Assembly: GCA_017848115.1 (NCBI GenBank)
Contig: JAGAKZ010000036.1
Location: 1 to 58,716 of the forward strand
Length of the DNA stretch: 58,716 nt
Direction: 5' to 3'
DNA from: Oscillospiraceae bacterium
GTDB lineage: Bacteria > Bacillota > Clostridia > Oscillospirales > Ruminococcaceae
Shown piece by piece: positions 42,987 to 52,453 of this stretch (position 1 is the first letter of the stretch; every line of letters starts with the position of its first letter). The notes beneath the pieces were generated by a model that worked only from the letters and a program-made list of their open reading frames with translations, had not been told where the DNA came from and did no database searches. The position numbers and the translations under genes are program-made.

Positions 42987-45737
42987 ATGAAAAAAAATTT
43001 AAAGAAGGTTATGACTTTTGTGTCAGCGTTGGCATTAGTTTCTTCAACAGTATTCGGTATGTCTGTTACAAATAATGATATATTGGTCAAGGCGGCAACA
43101 GGATCAAGTATTGTTGAAAATCTTGACAGAGGTATTACAGCTGTAAATACAGGAAAAGGAATGCTTGTAAGCTGGAGATATCTTGCCAATGACAGTGATA
43201 CTGCAGAATTTAATCTGTATCGTGATGATAAGCTTGTTTACACAAGTAAATCCGGAGATGCTACCTGTTATCTTGACAGTAGTGGCAGTAGCAGTTCAAA
43301 GTACAGGGTAGATTATGTATCCGGTGGTAAAGTTATATCTTCTGAAAACTGTAACTTCATAACAAATAAAAGTTATTTTGATATACCGCTTAGTGTTCCG
43401 ACAGCTTCGGGTTGTACATACAGTGCAAATGACTGTGCAGTCGGTGACGTAGACGGTGACGGACAGTATGAGATCTTTTTGAAGTGGGATCCTTCAAACT
43501 CCAAGGATAACTCACAGGAAGGTGTTACGGGAAACGTTTTTATTGATTGTTATACACTTGAAGGTAAACGTTTGTGGAGAGTGGATCTCGGTAAAAATAT
43601 TCGTGCAGGTGCACATTATACACAGTTTCTTGTTGCCGATTTTGACTGTGACGGAAAGGCTGAGATGACTTGTAAGACTGCTGACGGTACAGTTGATGGT
43701 ACAGGTAAAGTAATAGGTGATGGCAGTAAAGATTACAGAAATAGCAAAGGATATATCCTTTCGGGTCCTGAATATTACACACTTTTTGATGGCGCTACAG
43801 GTAAGGCACTTGATACAGTTGAATACGCTTTTCCAAGAGGCAAGGTAAGCGACTGGGGTGATAATTACGGAAACCGTGTTGACAGATTTTTAGGTGCTGT
43901 GGTTTATTGTGACGGTGTAAAGCCAAGTGCTGTTTCAGTAAGAGGCTATTATACAAGAATGACAGCTGTTGCATATGACGTAGTTGATAAAAAGCTTGTT
44001 GTACGCTGGAAATATGATTCAGGAAATGATCCTAAGAAGGGCTATCACAACGGAAATCATAACTGTATGCCTGCTGACGTTGATAACGACGGTAAACAGG
44101 AACTTGTACTCGGCTCAACAGCTATCGATGACAACGGAAATCTTCTCTGGTGTAACAATCAGGGACATGGTGATGCAATGCACCTTGGTGATTTCCTTCC
44201 TGACAGAGCAGGTCTTGAACTCTGGATGTGTCATGAAAATTCTCCGTATGGCGTATCTCTTATAGATGCTAAGACCGGTAAAAATATATTCCATAAAGAT
44301 CATACCAAAGACACAGGAAGAGCTTGTTGCGGAAATATACTTGCAAGCAATCCTGGTGCTGAATTCTGGGGTGCAACAGGAAATGATATATTTGATGCAA
44401 ACGGTAAAACAATAGCTACAAACAAGCCGGCTCAGAACTTTATGATCTACTGGGACGGAGATCTCGAAAGAGAAATTCTTGACGGCACAAAGATCGACAA
44501 ATATGTAAGCTCCAGCAAAATAAACAGACTTCTTACAGCTGACGGCTGTGCTTCAAATAACAGCTCAAAGTCCAGTCCATGTCTTGCAGCAGATATTTTT
44601 GGTGACTGGCGTGAAGAACTCTTGCTCAGAACAAGCGACAGCAAATATTTAAGAGTATATTCCACAACATATGATACAGATGTACGTCTTACTACACTTA
44701 TGCATGATGTACAGTATCGTACACAGGCAGCAGGAGAACAGAACTGTTATAATCAGCCTGCACATCCAAGCTTCTATCTTGGCTCAGATGAAAAGCTTCC
44801 TTCAAGACCGGCTGTAACAGTAAACGGAAGTTCCGGTAATAATCAACCTTCAGAACCACAGGTTACAGAACCTCCTGTTACTACAGTTTCCACACCTGTA
44901 CAGACAACGGTTTCAACACAGGGAACACCTGACACATCGGGTCTCAGGGAAGGCGTTACATACAGAATCAAAAATGCAAACAGCGGACTTTATCTTGATG
45001 TAGCAAACGGTGAGTCAGCAAACTCAGCAAATGTTCAGCAGTGGACAGGCGGTGATCGTGATGCAGTTTCATGGCAACTCAAATCAGCTGGTGACGGATA
45101 TTACTATATAGTTTCACAGGTTGGTGACAAGTCATATACACTTGATGTAAGTGCAAAGAAAACAGAAAACGGTACAAATGTTGAGATATACACAATGAAG
45201 GAAGGCGAGAACCAGAAGTTCAAGTTTGTTCCTAACAGTGACGGTACATTTAAGATATTGACAAAGATATCAGGTGATAAATCATGCGTAGAAGTAGCAG
45301 ACGGCAGTAAAGAGCAGGGGGCAAATGTACAGCAGTGGGAAGTAAACAATGCAAGTTGTCAGAACTGGTATGTAGAAAATACTGACGGAAGTATAGTTAC
45401 TCCTCAGGGAACAGTTGTTACAACAACAGTTACAACTGCAGCACCGCTGGTAACATCCGCAACACCGCAGTCATCTGTAGCACCACCTGTGACATCTGTA
45501 ACGTCAACTACTGCAAATAATCAGACAAATGTTGTATACGGTGATCTTGATACCAATAAAGAAATTGATATTACCGATCTTACAATTTTGAGTCTTTACC
45601 TTCTCAGTGATGTCAAACTTAACGAATCACAACTAGAAGCTGCAGATGTAAATGCAGATGGCAAAGTTGATATCGCAGATCTGGCACATTTTAAACAATA
45701 TATTTCCAAAGATAATGTTATATTAGGAAAAAAATGA
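42987..45737 (+). CDS. Secreted PL11 rhamnogalacturonan lyase with ricin-like lectin module and dockerin
   Basis: This 916-residue protein has a signal peptide (about 1-38) and a PL11 domain (about 40-610), with NLDRGITAV, VSWRYL, the calcium-loop-like GDVDGDGQYE, LGKNIRAGAHYTQFLVADFD, KTADGTVDGTG and DLEREILDGT. These resemble YesW/YesX-type enzymes that cleave the rhamnogalacturonan I backbone by elimination. A ricin-type CBM13-like domain follows (about 650-799), then a Thr-rich linker and a dockerin (848-916, GDLDTNKEIDITDL and ADVNADGKVDIADL). I chose the ATG at 42987, with AAAGG 9 bases upstream; a TTG at 42978 overlaps that site. Endo or exo action cannot be told from the sequence here. 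Confidence 0.92.
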   Translation: MKKNLKKVMTFVSALALVSSTVFGMSVTNNDILVKAATGSSIVENLDRGITAVNTGKGMLVSWRYLANDSDTAEFNLYRDDKLVYTSKSGDATCYLDSSGSSSSKYRVDYVSGGKVISSENCNFITNKSYFDIPLSVPTASGCTYSANDCAVGDVDGDGQYEIFLKWDPSNSKDNSQEGVTGNVFIDCYTLEGKRLWRVDLGKNIRAGAHYTQFLVADFDCDGKAEMTCKTADGTVDGTGKVIGDGSKDYRNSKGYILSGPEYYTLFDGATGKALDTVEYAFPRGKVSDWGDNYGNRVDRFLGAVVYCDGVKPSAVSVRGYYTRMTAVAYDVVDKKLVVRWKYDSGNDPKKGYHNGNHNCMPADVDNDGKQELVLGSTAIDDNGNLLWCNNQGHGDAMHLGDFLPDRAGLELWMCHENSPYGVSLIDAKTGKNIFHKDHTKDTGRACCGNILASNPGAEFWGATGNDIFDANGKTIATNKPAQNFMIYWDGDLEREILDGTKIDKYVSSSKINRLLTADGCASNNSSKSSPCLAADIFGDWREELLLRTSDSKYLRVYSTTYDTDVRLTTLMHDVQYRTQAAGEQNCYNQPAHPSFYLGSDEKLPSRPAVTVNGSSGNNQPSEPQVTEPPVTTVSTPVQTTVSTQGTPDTSGLREGVTYRIKNANSGLYLDVANGESANSANVQQWTGGDRDAVSWQLKSAGDGYYYIVSQVGDKSYTLDVSAKKTENGTNVEIYTMKEGENQKFKFVPNSDGTFKILTKISGDKSCVEVADGSKEQGANVQQWEVNNASCQNWYVENTDGSIVTPQGTVVTTTVTTAAPLVTSATPQSSVAPPVTSVTSTTANNQTNVVYGDLDTNKEIDITDLTILSLYLLSDVKLNESQLEAADVNADGKVDIADLAHFKQYISKDNVILGKK

Positions 45738-45870
45738 TTAAATAGATTTGAATACATCATGTAAATGTTCAAATAGTTCATAAATTCAATGTGTTGTATG
45801 CTGTAAAGTACGAAATAATTGAATAAAATCAAATAAATCAAAAACATCATTAAAATATTCAAATTACTCA

Positions 45871-45899
45871 TGGATATAGAATACTATTTATTATATAAT
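45871..45899 (+). promoter_or_regulatory. Possible promoter of the first double-CE12 gene
   Basis: The -10 box TATAAT is at 45894 and is followed by ATATTTGTAAAGAGTGATAAA. Parts of this recur after the GH43 -10 box (TATTTGTAAA) and the second PL11 -10 box (GAGTGATAAA). The -35 (TGGATA at 45871, N17) is poor. It lies 270 bases before the ATG. Confidence 0.4.
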
Positions 45900-46058
45900 A
45901 TATTTGTAAAGAGTGATAAATACAAATATAAAATATTAAAAAATATATTTATATTGATGTTTATAGTAAATAATCAAGTAATATTAATATTTATATAGTT
46001 TTGTATTTCATTGATATTTCTTTCTTAATAACAATTCACATACATGACGATTTGATTA

Positions 46059-46095
46059 ATGAAATATCCACTGTAAAGTGTGGTGGATATTTCAT
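46059..46095 (+). promoter_or_regulatory. Inverted repeat in the leader of the first double-CE12 gene
   Basis: Perfect 13-base arms (ATGAAATATCCAC at 46059 and GTGGATATTTCAT ending at 46095) enclose 11 bases. The following bases (AATTGGG) are not a T run, so a leader structure or operator is as likely as a terminator. Confidence 0.5.
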
Positions 46096-46170
46096 AATTG
46101 GGTCGTTTTGAAGATGAAAGTGTATTAAAAGAACATAGTTCTTAATATAAATAATAGAAGGGAAGTTTTT

Positions 46171-49100
46171 ATGAATAAAGTATTGAAAAATGCTGTATCA
46201 ATGCTTACAGCGCTTCTCGTTGCCGCTTCTTCATCAATGCCTATGATGAAAAACAGTATAGTGGATAACACAAGTACAGTTTATGCAGCTGCGAGTAATT
46301 ACAAATTTGACTTCGGCGGTGGCGGAACAGCAAACGGTTATACCGGTGTTTCTGCTAAAGATGCGTACAGTGCTTCAAAAGGATATGGATTTGTAAGCAC
46401 AGGAAATGTATCAAACGTTTCAGCCAAAGGTTCAGGTGCTTATTCTGATGCGGTTCAGTTCAACAATGCGTCAGCCAACAATGTATTCAAGGTTGATTTA
46501 CCAAAGGGCGCCTACAATGTAAAGGTTGTAACAGGAAACGTATCACGTACATCTATCAAGATGGAAGGTATGCTTCAGATGATAAACCTGACAGGTAACA
46601 ATGCTGTAGAAACAATACAGATACCTGTTACAGACGGTAGTCTTGAGATTCAGGCGTGTGCCGGAAAATCAGGTACAGCATATTCAATTTCAGCAGTTGA
46701 AATTACGCAGGTAAATACAACAGGACAAACTGATCCGACAATATGGATATGTGGTGACTCTACAGTTTGTAACTACTATAATTCATCAGACAGTTCACAG
46801 CATGGTTGGGGTCAGTTCCTTGAAGATTATATCGATGAAGATTACTGGCAGGTAAGAAATATGGCTGCCTCAGGTCAGTATGCAAAAGGCTTCGTGGACG
46901 CAGGTCAGTTCAAAGCTATTGAGTATTACGGTAAAAAAGGTGACGTATATATTATCTCGATCGGTATCAACGATACAAACTATTCTGATAAAGATGAATA
47001 TTATAAGACAGTTACCGACATGGTAAAGAAATCTAAAGCCAAGGGCGTTGAGGTTATCCTTGTTAAACAGCAGGGACGTCGTAGTGACTTACAGAAAAAT
47101 CCTCTTCTCAACAGCCGTTGGTTTGCAGGACAGCTTGATCAGGTTGGTAAAGAGCAGAATGTTGAAGTTATGAATCTGTTCAAAGCATGGCAGGATTTTG
47201 GTGTAGGTGTAGGATATGCAAAAATGGCTGACTACTACGCTATCAAAAATGGTGGCGGTAATGATGACCTCCATCAGAGTATGAAGGGAGCCAAGAAACT
47301 TGCTGAACTTGTAGCAAAGCTTCATGATTTCAAGGCAACAGGCGGTACAGCAAATCCTCCTGCTACAACACAGGCTCCGGTTGTAACAACACAGACACCA
47401 TCAAGTTCACTTACAGCTGAAGTTTTTGATGAAAGTGCTACATATACTTTTAAGAACGTAAACAGCGGACTTTATATGGAAGTTGCTGAAGAAAATGCCC
47501 AAAGTGGTGCAAATGTACAGCAGTGGACCAAAAACGGAGAAGCTAAGCACAATGTATGGAGGCTTAAATCAGCAGGAAACGGTTACTACTACATCTATTC
47601 CGGACTTTCCGATACAGTTGTTCTTGATGTTTCAGGAAACAAGGCGACAAACGGACAGAATGTCGGAATGTACAATATGAAAGAAAGTAATAACCAGCAG
47701 TTCAAGTTTACAAAGAACGCTGACGGTTCATACAAGATCCGTACAAAGGTTTCAGGTGACGCTTCAGTAGTTGAAGTTGAAAGTGGTTCTACAAATACAG
47801 GTGCAAATGTACAGCAGTGGGAAGCAAATGGCTCCAAGTGTCAGGACTGGTTTATTGAACCGGTTACATCACAGCAGCCAATAGTAACAACACAGCCAAC
47901 ACAGCCAACACAGCCAGTAGTGACAACTACACCTGTAGTTTCATCAGGTCTTATTTACGGCGATTTTACAGGGGACGGAGTAGTGGAACTTACAGACCTT
48001 ACACTTCTTAGTCTTCATCTTCTTGGCGACAAGATGATAAACTCAAATATACTTGCAGCAGCCGATGTAAACGGAAGTGGTTCTGTTGATATTGCAGATC
48101 TTGCTACACTTAAGCAGTATATTTCAAAAGAGAATGCCGGTCTTATAGGACAGCCGATAAATGGAGGACAGACACCAAGTCAGCCTTCTCAGACACAGCC
48201 GGTACAGACACAGCCAGCACAGACACAACCTGTGCAGACACAGCCTTCACAGCCACAGCTTAATGTTTATCCTGCAGTTGATGCAACTTTAAATAAGGCT
48301 GCTTCAGAAGATACAAATGCAGGTTACGAAAGCAAAGCATATGTAAATCTTGATAATGAAAAGGGAAGCTCAATAGAGTGGACAGTAAATGTACAAAGCA
48401 ATGGAAACTATCTCGTTGATTTCAGAGTAGCAAACGGAAGTGCAAACGACAGAGCTATGAAGATTGAAGTGAATGGTGATACAACAAATTACTGGATACA
48501 GCCATTCCTTACAACAGGCGAATGGACTAAGTGGGAAACAAGAGGTATAGTTCTTCCACTTAAAGCAGGCGCAAACAAGATCAAAGCAATTTCAAATACT
48601 AACGAGGGCGGACCAAATATTGACTATATAACACTTGAACTTACAGATGAACCAATAGCTGAAATATATCAGCCGGAACAGACTCCAAGTTATCCACAGT
48701 CAGATAACCCTGTAGTATATATAGCAGGTGACTCAACAGTTCAGAGCTACAAAGCAAGTTATGCTCCTCAGCAGGGTTGGGGTTATTACCTCGGAAACTA
48801 TTTTAACAAGAATGTTTCAGTATCAAATCAGGCTATAGCAGGCAGAAGTTCAAAGAGCTTTTATGATAACGGCAGACTTGATACTATACTCAAAGATATG
48901 AAGAAGGGTGACTATCTTCTTGTTCAGTTCGGTATAAATGATGCTGCTTCTAACAAGGCTGAAAGATATGCACCGGTAAGCGGTTCGGTTACAAATGCCA
49001 AGAATGGTTCTTTTGAATACTACATGAAGAAGTATATTGAAGGTACTATTGATAAAGGTGGTACACCGATACTCGTTACAACAGTTATAGGACTTAAAGC

Positions 49101-49383
49101 TTATTCAGGCGGAAAGTTCGTAAATTCTTACACAGGTTACTGCAAAGCAATGAAGGATCTTGCAGCTTATTATAAAATACCATGTATCGACCTCAATACT
49201 CTCATGGTAAATCATTATAATTCTATAGGATACAATAAAGCTAAGCTTTATCATCTCCATGGTGTAGTGAGCGGTTCTAACGACATGACTCATTTCAGTG
49301 AAGAGGGAGCTAATGCAGTAGCAAAGATAGTAGCAAATGCTATCAAGGGACTTAATATTCCTCTTTCAGATTCAGTTAAGTAG
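46171..49383 (+). CDS. Secreted double CE12 rhamnogalacturonan acetylesterase with lectin, internal dockerin and CBM35
   Basis: This 1,070-residue protein has a signal peptide (about 1-40) and an N-terminal beta-sandwich (42-180, KFDFGGGGTANGYTGVSA) of the type found in YxiM-like acetylesterases. The first SGNH esterase (188-390) has CGDSTVCNYY, AASGQY, GINDTN and a DxxH in NDDLHQS. A ricin-type CBM13-like domain follows (417-567), a dockerin (592-660), a TQP-rich linker, a CBM35-like domain (698-827) and a second SGNH esterase (846-1070, AGDSTVQSY, AGRSSKS, GINDAA, NDMTHFS). Both esterases keep the Ser/Gly/Asn/His set. They should remove acetyl groups from rhamnogalacturonan I so that lyases can act. 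The ATG follows GAAGGGAAG. Confidence 0.9.
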   Translation: MNKVLKNAVSMLTALLVAASSSMPMMKNSIVDNTSTVYAAASNYKFDFGGGGTANGYTGVSAKDAYSASKGYGFVSTGNVSNVSAKGSGAYSDAVQFNNASANNVFKVDLPKGAYNVKVVTGNVSRTSIKMEGMLQMINLTGNNAVETIQIPVTDGSLEIQACAGKSGTAYSISAVEITQVNTTGQTDPTIWICGDSTVCNYYNSSDSSQHGWGQFLEDYIDEDYWQVRNMAASGQYAKGFVDAGQFKAIEYYGKKGDVYIISIGINDTNYSDKDEYYKTVTDMVKKSKAKGVEVILVKQQGRRSDLQKNPLLNSRWFAGQLDQVGKEQNVEVMNLFKAWQDFGVGVGYAKMADYYAIKNGGGNDDLHQSMKGAKKLAELVAKLHDFKATGGTANPPATTQAPVVTTQTPSSSLTAEVFDESATYTFKNVNSGLYMEVAEENAQSGANVQQWTKNGEAKHNVWRLKSAGNGYYYIYSGLSDTVVLDVSGNKATNGQNVGMYNMKESNNQQFKFTKNADGSYKIRTKVSGDASVVEVESGSTNTGANVQQWEANGSKCQDWFIEPVTSQQPIVTTQPTQPTQPVVTTTPVVSSGLIYGDFTGDGVVELTDLTLLSLHLLGDKMINSNILAAADVNGSGSVDIADLATLKQYISKENAGLIGQPINGGQTPSQPSQTQPVQTQPAQTQPVQTQPSQPQLNVYPAVDATLNKAASEDTNAGYESKAYVNLDNEKGSSIEWTVNVQSNGNYLVDFRVANGSANDRAMKIEVNGDTTNYWIQPFLTTGEWTKWETRGIVLPLKAGANKIKAISNTNEGGPNIDYITLELTDEPIAEIYQPEQTPSYPQSDNPVVYIAGDSTVQSYKASYAPQQGWGYYLGNYFNKNVSVSNQAIAGRSSKSFYDNGRLDTILKDMKKGDYLLVQFGINDAASNKAERYAPVSGSVTNAKNGSFEYYMKKYIEGTIDKGGTPILVTTVIGLKAYSGGKFVNSYTGYCKAMKDLAAYYKIPCIDLNTLMVNHYNSIGYNKAKLYHLHGVVSGSNDMTHFSEEGANAVAKIVANAIKGLNIPLSDSVK
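48172..48261 (+). repeat. Short in-frame CAGACACAGCC-type repeats (TQP linker)
   Basis: Repeated CAG-ACA-CAG-CC units encode a QTQPVQTQPAQTQP linker between the dockerin and the CBM35-like domain; a similar short run occurs at 47893-47918. It is coding, not a CRISPR array. Confidence 0.85.
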
Positions 49384-49436
49384 GAAGAAGATTCCTCCTT
49401 AAGACTTAATCACTTAAAATCCAAACTAAAACAAAG

Positions 49437-49476
49437 ACAAAAACTCTGACAGGTTAAATCTTGTCAGAGTTTTTGT
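49437..49476 (+). terminator. Terminator after the first double-CE12 gene
   Basis: A 15-base stem (49437-49451 with 49462-49476) with a 10-base loop includes and is followed by T-rich DNA. Confidence 0.85.
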
Positions 49477-49562
49477 TTTGTAATTGTAATAAATAAAAAT
49501 ATTTTATGTTTTTTTGTGCAATATAACAAATCAATATAAAGAAAATATATAAAAATTAAGAA

Positions 49563-49591
49563 TTGATTATTATCACTAAATTGTTTATAAT
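49563..49591 (+). promoter_or_regulatory. Promoter of the second PL11 gene (TTGATT-N17-TATAAT)
   Basis: TTGATT (49563) and TATAAT (49586) are 17 bases apart. An inverted repeat, TCACTAAAT at 49573 and ATTTAGTGA ending at 49602, flanks the -10 box and could be an operator. Confidence 0.65.
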
Positions 49592-49680
49592 ATATTTAGT
49601 GAGTGATAAAGTTAGGATAAAAAATTAGAAAAAAGTGTATGGTTAAAAATGTGAATCGCTTTTGGAAAGGAATGTTTAAA

Positions 49681-52368
49681 ATGAATAATTTGAAAAAAAC
49701 AGTTGCGGCTGTACTTTCGCTTGCTTTAGCAACGGGAGGTGTCAGTGGTGCAGGTAACACACGTATTGTGGATGCCGCATACGGAACAGGAAAGAACATA
49801 GTTGAGTATCTCAACAGAGGTATATCAGCTGTAAAAACCGGTTCAGGAATGCTTGTTAGCTGGCGTTATCTTGCAAGCGACTCAGATAATGCGGTATTTA
49901 ATCTATATCGCGACGGAAACCTTATCTACACAAGTGAGGCAGGAAAAGCAACCTGTTATCTTGACAAATCCGGAAATGCGTCTTCAAAATATCGTGTAGA
50001 TACTGTAGAAGGCGGTAGTGTTGTGTCAAGTGAAGACTGTTACATTCAGTCTGGAAACGATTACTTCGACATAAAACTGGATGTTCCGAATGGGAATGAC
50101 TGCACATACAGTCCAAATGATTGCTCTTTTGGTGATGTAGACGGAGACGGTCAGTATGAGATCTTTGTAAAATGGAATCCTTCAAATGCAAAAGATAACT
50201 CACAGAGTGGATATACCGGAAATGTGTATATTGATTGTTATACACTGGGAGGACAGAAACTCTGGAGAATAGACCTCGGAAAAAATATACGTGCAGGAGC
50301 ACATTATACACAGTTCCTCGTTGCAGACTTTGATTGTGACGGATATGCTGAAATGACTTGTAAGACAGCTGACGGAACGGTTGACGGAACCGGTAAGGTA
50401 ATAGGTGATGCAAGTAAAGACTACAGAAACAGTTCAGGATATATTCTTTCAGGACCTGAGTATTATACGCTTTTTGACGGTAAAACAGGTAAGGCACTCG
50501 ATACTGTTGATTATGAACATCCAAGAGGAAACTCACTAAAATCAACATGGGGCGATGATTACGGAAACCGTGTTGACAGATTTTTAGGAACAGTAGCTTA
50601 TCTTGACGGAGAACGTCCGAGTGCAGTTTCTGTAAGAGGATATTACACAAGAATGACAGCAGTAGCTTATGATGTAGTGAATGATAAGCTTGTTAAACGC
50701 TGGGCTTTTGATACAGGAACAAATTCATCGGCACCTGGCTGGGGTGACGGAAATCATAACTGTATGCCTGCCGATGTGGACGGAGACGGTAAACAGGAAA
50801 TAGTTCTTGGTGCTACTTGTCTTGATGACAACGGAAAAGTACTCTGGTGTACAAATCTTGGACATGGTGATGCTATGCATCTCGGAGATCTTCTTCCGGA
50901 CAGATCGGGACTTGAAGTTTTTGTGTGTCATGAAGATAAAAACTCAGGCTGGGGTGTCAGTCTTATAGATGCTAAAGACGGAAAAATTGTTTTCCATAAA
51001 GATCATACAAAAGATACCGGACGTTGTTGCGCAGGAAATATTTATGCCGAAAATCCCGGCGGTGAATTCTGGGGCGCTACATCAAATGATATATTTGACG
51101 GAACAGGAAAAACAATAGCTTCAAATAAACCCGGACAAAACTTCCTTATTTACTGGGACGGCGATCTTGAAAGAGAAATACTTGACGGTACAAAGATCTC
51201 GGCTTATGATGGACCGGATAAAATATCTGTACTTTTAAATCCGAGCGGTGTGCAGTCCTGTAACGGTACTAAGGCAACACCTTGTCTTTCAGCTGATCTT
51301 TTTGGTGACTGGAGAGAGGAACTTGTTCTTGCAACCAGCGATAATAATGCTTTAAGAGTATTCTGTACACCTTATACAACGGATTATCGTCTGACAACAC
51401 TTGAACATGACGTACAGTATCGTACTCAGGCGGCTACAGAACAGAACTGTTATAATCAGCCACCGCATCAGAGTTTCTATCTTGGCTCAGACAAGTCGCT
51501 TCCGGAAAGACCGGCAGTAAAACTTAACGGAAAAGGTTCGTCACAGACTCCGTCAGGTCCTGCAGTTACTACACCTCCTGCAACTGATGACCTCAACACA
51601 GACGTTCTTTATATGATAAAAAATGTAAACAGCGGTCTTTATCTTGATGTTGAAGATGGTGTATCAAACGTTGCACAGATGACAGCAAACAGTGGTGCAG
51701 ACGGAACAAATACATGGAAGCTTGTTCCTACAGGTGACGGATATTATTATCTGTATTCACAGACATCTGAAAATATGGTACTTGATGTTGCTGGAAAGAA
51801 AACAGATAATGGTACAAATATTCTGATATATACATACAAGGGAACAGAAAATCAGCATTTTAAACTTGTAAAGAATAATGATGGTTCATACAAGATATGT
51901 ACACGTATTTCAGGAGATAAATCATGTGTTGAAGTAATCAATGGACTTAGTACAGAAGGAGCAAATGTACAGCAGTATGAAATCAACGGTTTCAATTGTC
52001 AGGACTGGTACTTCACACCTGTTGAAAATAAGCCTGAACAGACAACAACTCAGGCACCTGTAACAACAACAGTAACAACAACCACAACTACTACGGTTGC
52101 TACTGCACCTGCACCTGTAACATCAATAACAACAACTACTACTGTGTCACAGGAACAGAATGTAGTTTATGGTGATATAAATTTTGATGGTGAAGTAGAT
52201 CTTACAGACCTTACTTATCTTAGTTTGTATCTTCTTAATGACAGACAATTTGATGATATGCAACTTAAAGTTTCTGATGTAAGTTTTGACGGTGTTATTA
52301 ATGTCGGGGATCTGGCATATCTTAAACAGTATATTTGTCTTGATCCGATAATACTTGGACCACAGTGA
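49681..52368 (+). CDS. Secreted PL11 rhamnogalacturonan lyase with ricin-like lectin module and dockerin (second copy)
   Basis: This 895-residue protein has the same build as the first lyase: signal peptide (1-30), PL11 domain (about 35-617: YLNRGISAV, GDVDGDGQYE, RAGAHYTQFLVADFDC, KTADGTVDGTG), ricin-type CBM13-like domain (637-783), a linker of Thr runs and a dockerin (827-895). The second dockerin repeat reads SDVSFDGVINVGDL in place of ADVNADGKVDIADL, so its calcium loop or partner specificity may differ. The lectin part is closer to that of the next gene than to the first lyase. I chose the ATG at 49681, with AAAGGA 9 bases upstream, over an ATG at 49639. Confidence 0.92.
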   Translation: MNNLKKTVAAVLSLALATGGVSGAGNTRIVDAAYGTGKNIVEYLNRGISAVKTGSGMLVSWRYLASDSDNAVFNLYRDGNLIYTSEAGKATCYLDKSGNASSKYRVDTVEGGSVVSSEDCYIQSGNDYFDIKLDVPNGNDCTYSPNDCSFGDVDGDGQYEIFVKWNPSNAKDNSQSGYTGNVYIDCYTLGGQKLWRIDLGKNIRAGAHYTQFLVADFDCDGYAEMTCKTADGTVDGTGKVIGDASKDYRNSSGYILSGPEYYTLFDGKTGKALDTVDYEHPRGNSLKSTWGDDYGNRVDRFLGTVAYLDGERPSAVSVRGYYTRMTAVAYDVVNDKLVKRWAFDTGTNSSAPGWGDGNHNCMPADVDGDGKQEIVLGATCLDDNGKVLWCTNLGHGDAMHLGDLLPDRSGLEVFVCHEDKNSGWGVSLIDAKDGKIVFHKDHTKDTGRCCAGNIYAENPGGEFWGATSNDIFDGTGKTIASNKPGQNFLIYWDGDLEREILDGTKISAYDGPDKISVLLNPSGVQSCNGTKATPCLSADLFGDWREELVLATSDNNALRVFCTPYTTDYRLTTLEHDVQYRTQAATEQNCYNQPPHQSFYLGSDKSLPERPAVKLNGKGSSQTPSGPAVTTPPATDDLNTDVLYMIKNVNSGLYLDVEDGVSNVAQMTANSGADGTNTWKLVPTGDGYYYLYSQTSENMVLDVAGKKTDNGTNILIYTYKGTENQHFKLVKNNDGSYKICTRISGDKSCVEVINGLSTEGANVQQYEINGFNCQDWYFTPVENKPEQTTTQAPVTTTVTTTTTTTVATAPAPVTSITTTTTVSQEQNVVYGDINFDGEVDLTDLTYLSLYLLNDRQFDDMQLKVSDVSFDGVINVGDLAYLKQYICLDPIILGPQ

Positions 52369-52390
52369 GTATATTGATTTTTTGATAAAT

Positions 52391-52425
52391 AATATCCATC
52401 TGAAATAACTCAGATGGATATTTTT
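52391..52425 (+). terminator. Terminator or attenuator between the second lyase and esterase genes
   Basis: A perfect 13-base stem (52391-52403 with 52410-52422) with a six-base loop runs into TTTTT. The next gene starts 29 bases later with no clear promoter of its own, so partial read-through is likely. Confidence 0.75.
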
Positions 52426-52453
52426 AAATATGGATTTTAAGGAGGAAATTTTA

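Larger units (their letters stand above)
45738..46170 (+). other. 433-base AT-rich gap between the first lyase and esterase genes
   Basis: The gap holds a weak promoter candidate (45871-45899) and an inverted repeat (46059-46095). Otherwise it is very AT-rich, with no gene or clear terminator recognised. Confidence 0.6.

Noticed and set aside
46059-46095. Inverted repeat as terminator of the first lyase gene
   Set aside because: No T run follows, and it lies over 300 bases after the stop; kept only as a structure of unknown role.
47893-48261. Short direct repeats that could suggest a CRISPR array
   Set aside because: They are in frame, lack spacers and encode a Thr/Gln/Pro linker.
49922-50650. 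242-codon open frame antisense to the second lyase
   Set aside because: It mirrors the coding bias of the lyase on the opposite strand; no ribosome site or family pattern. A similar mirror frame lies in the first lyase (43540-43782).
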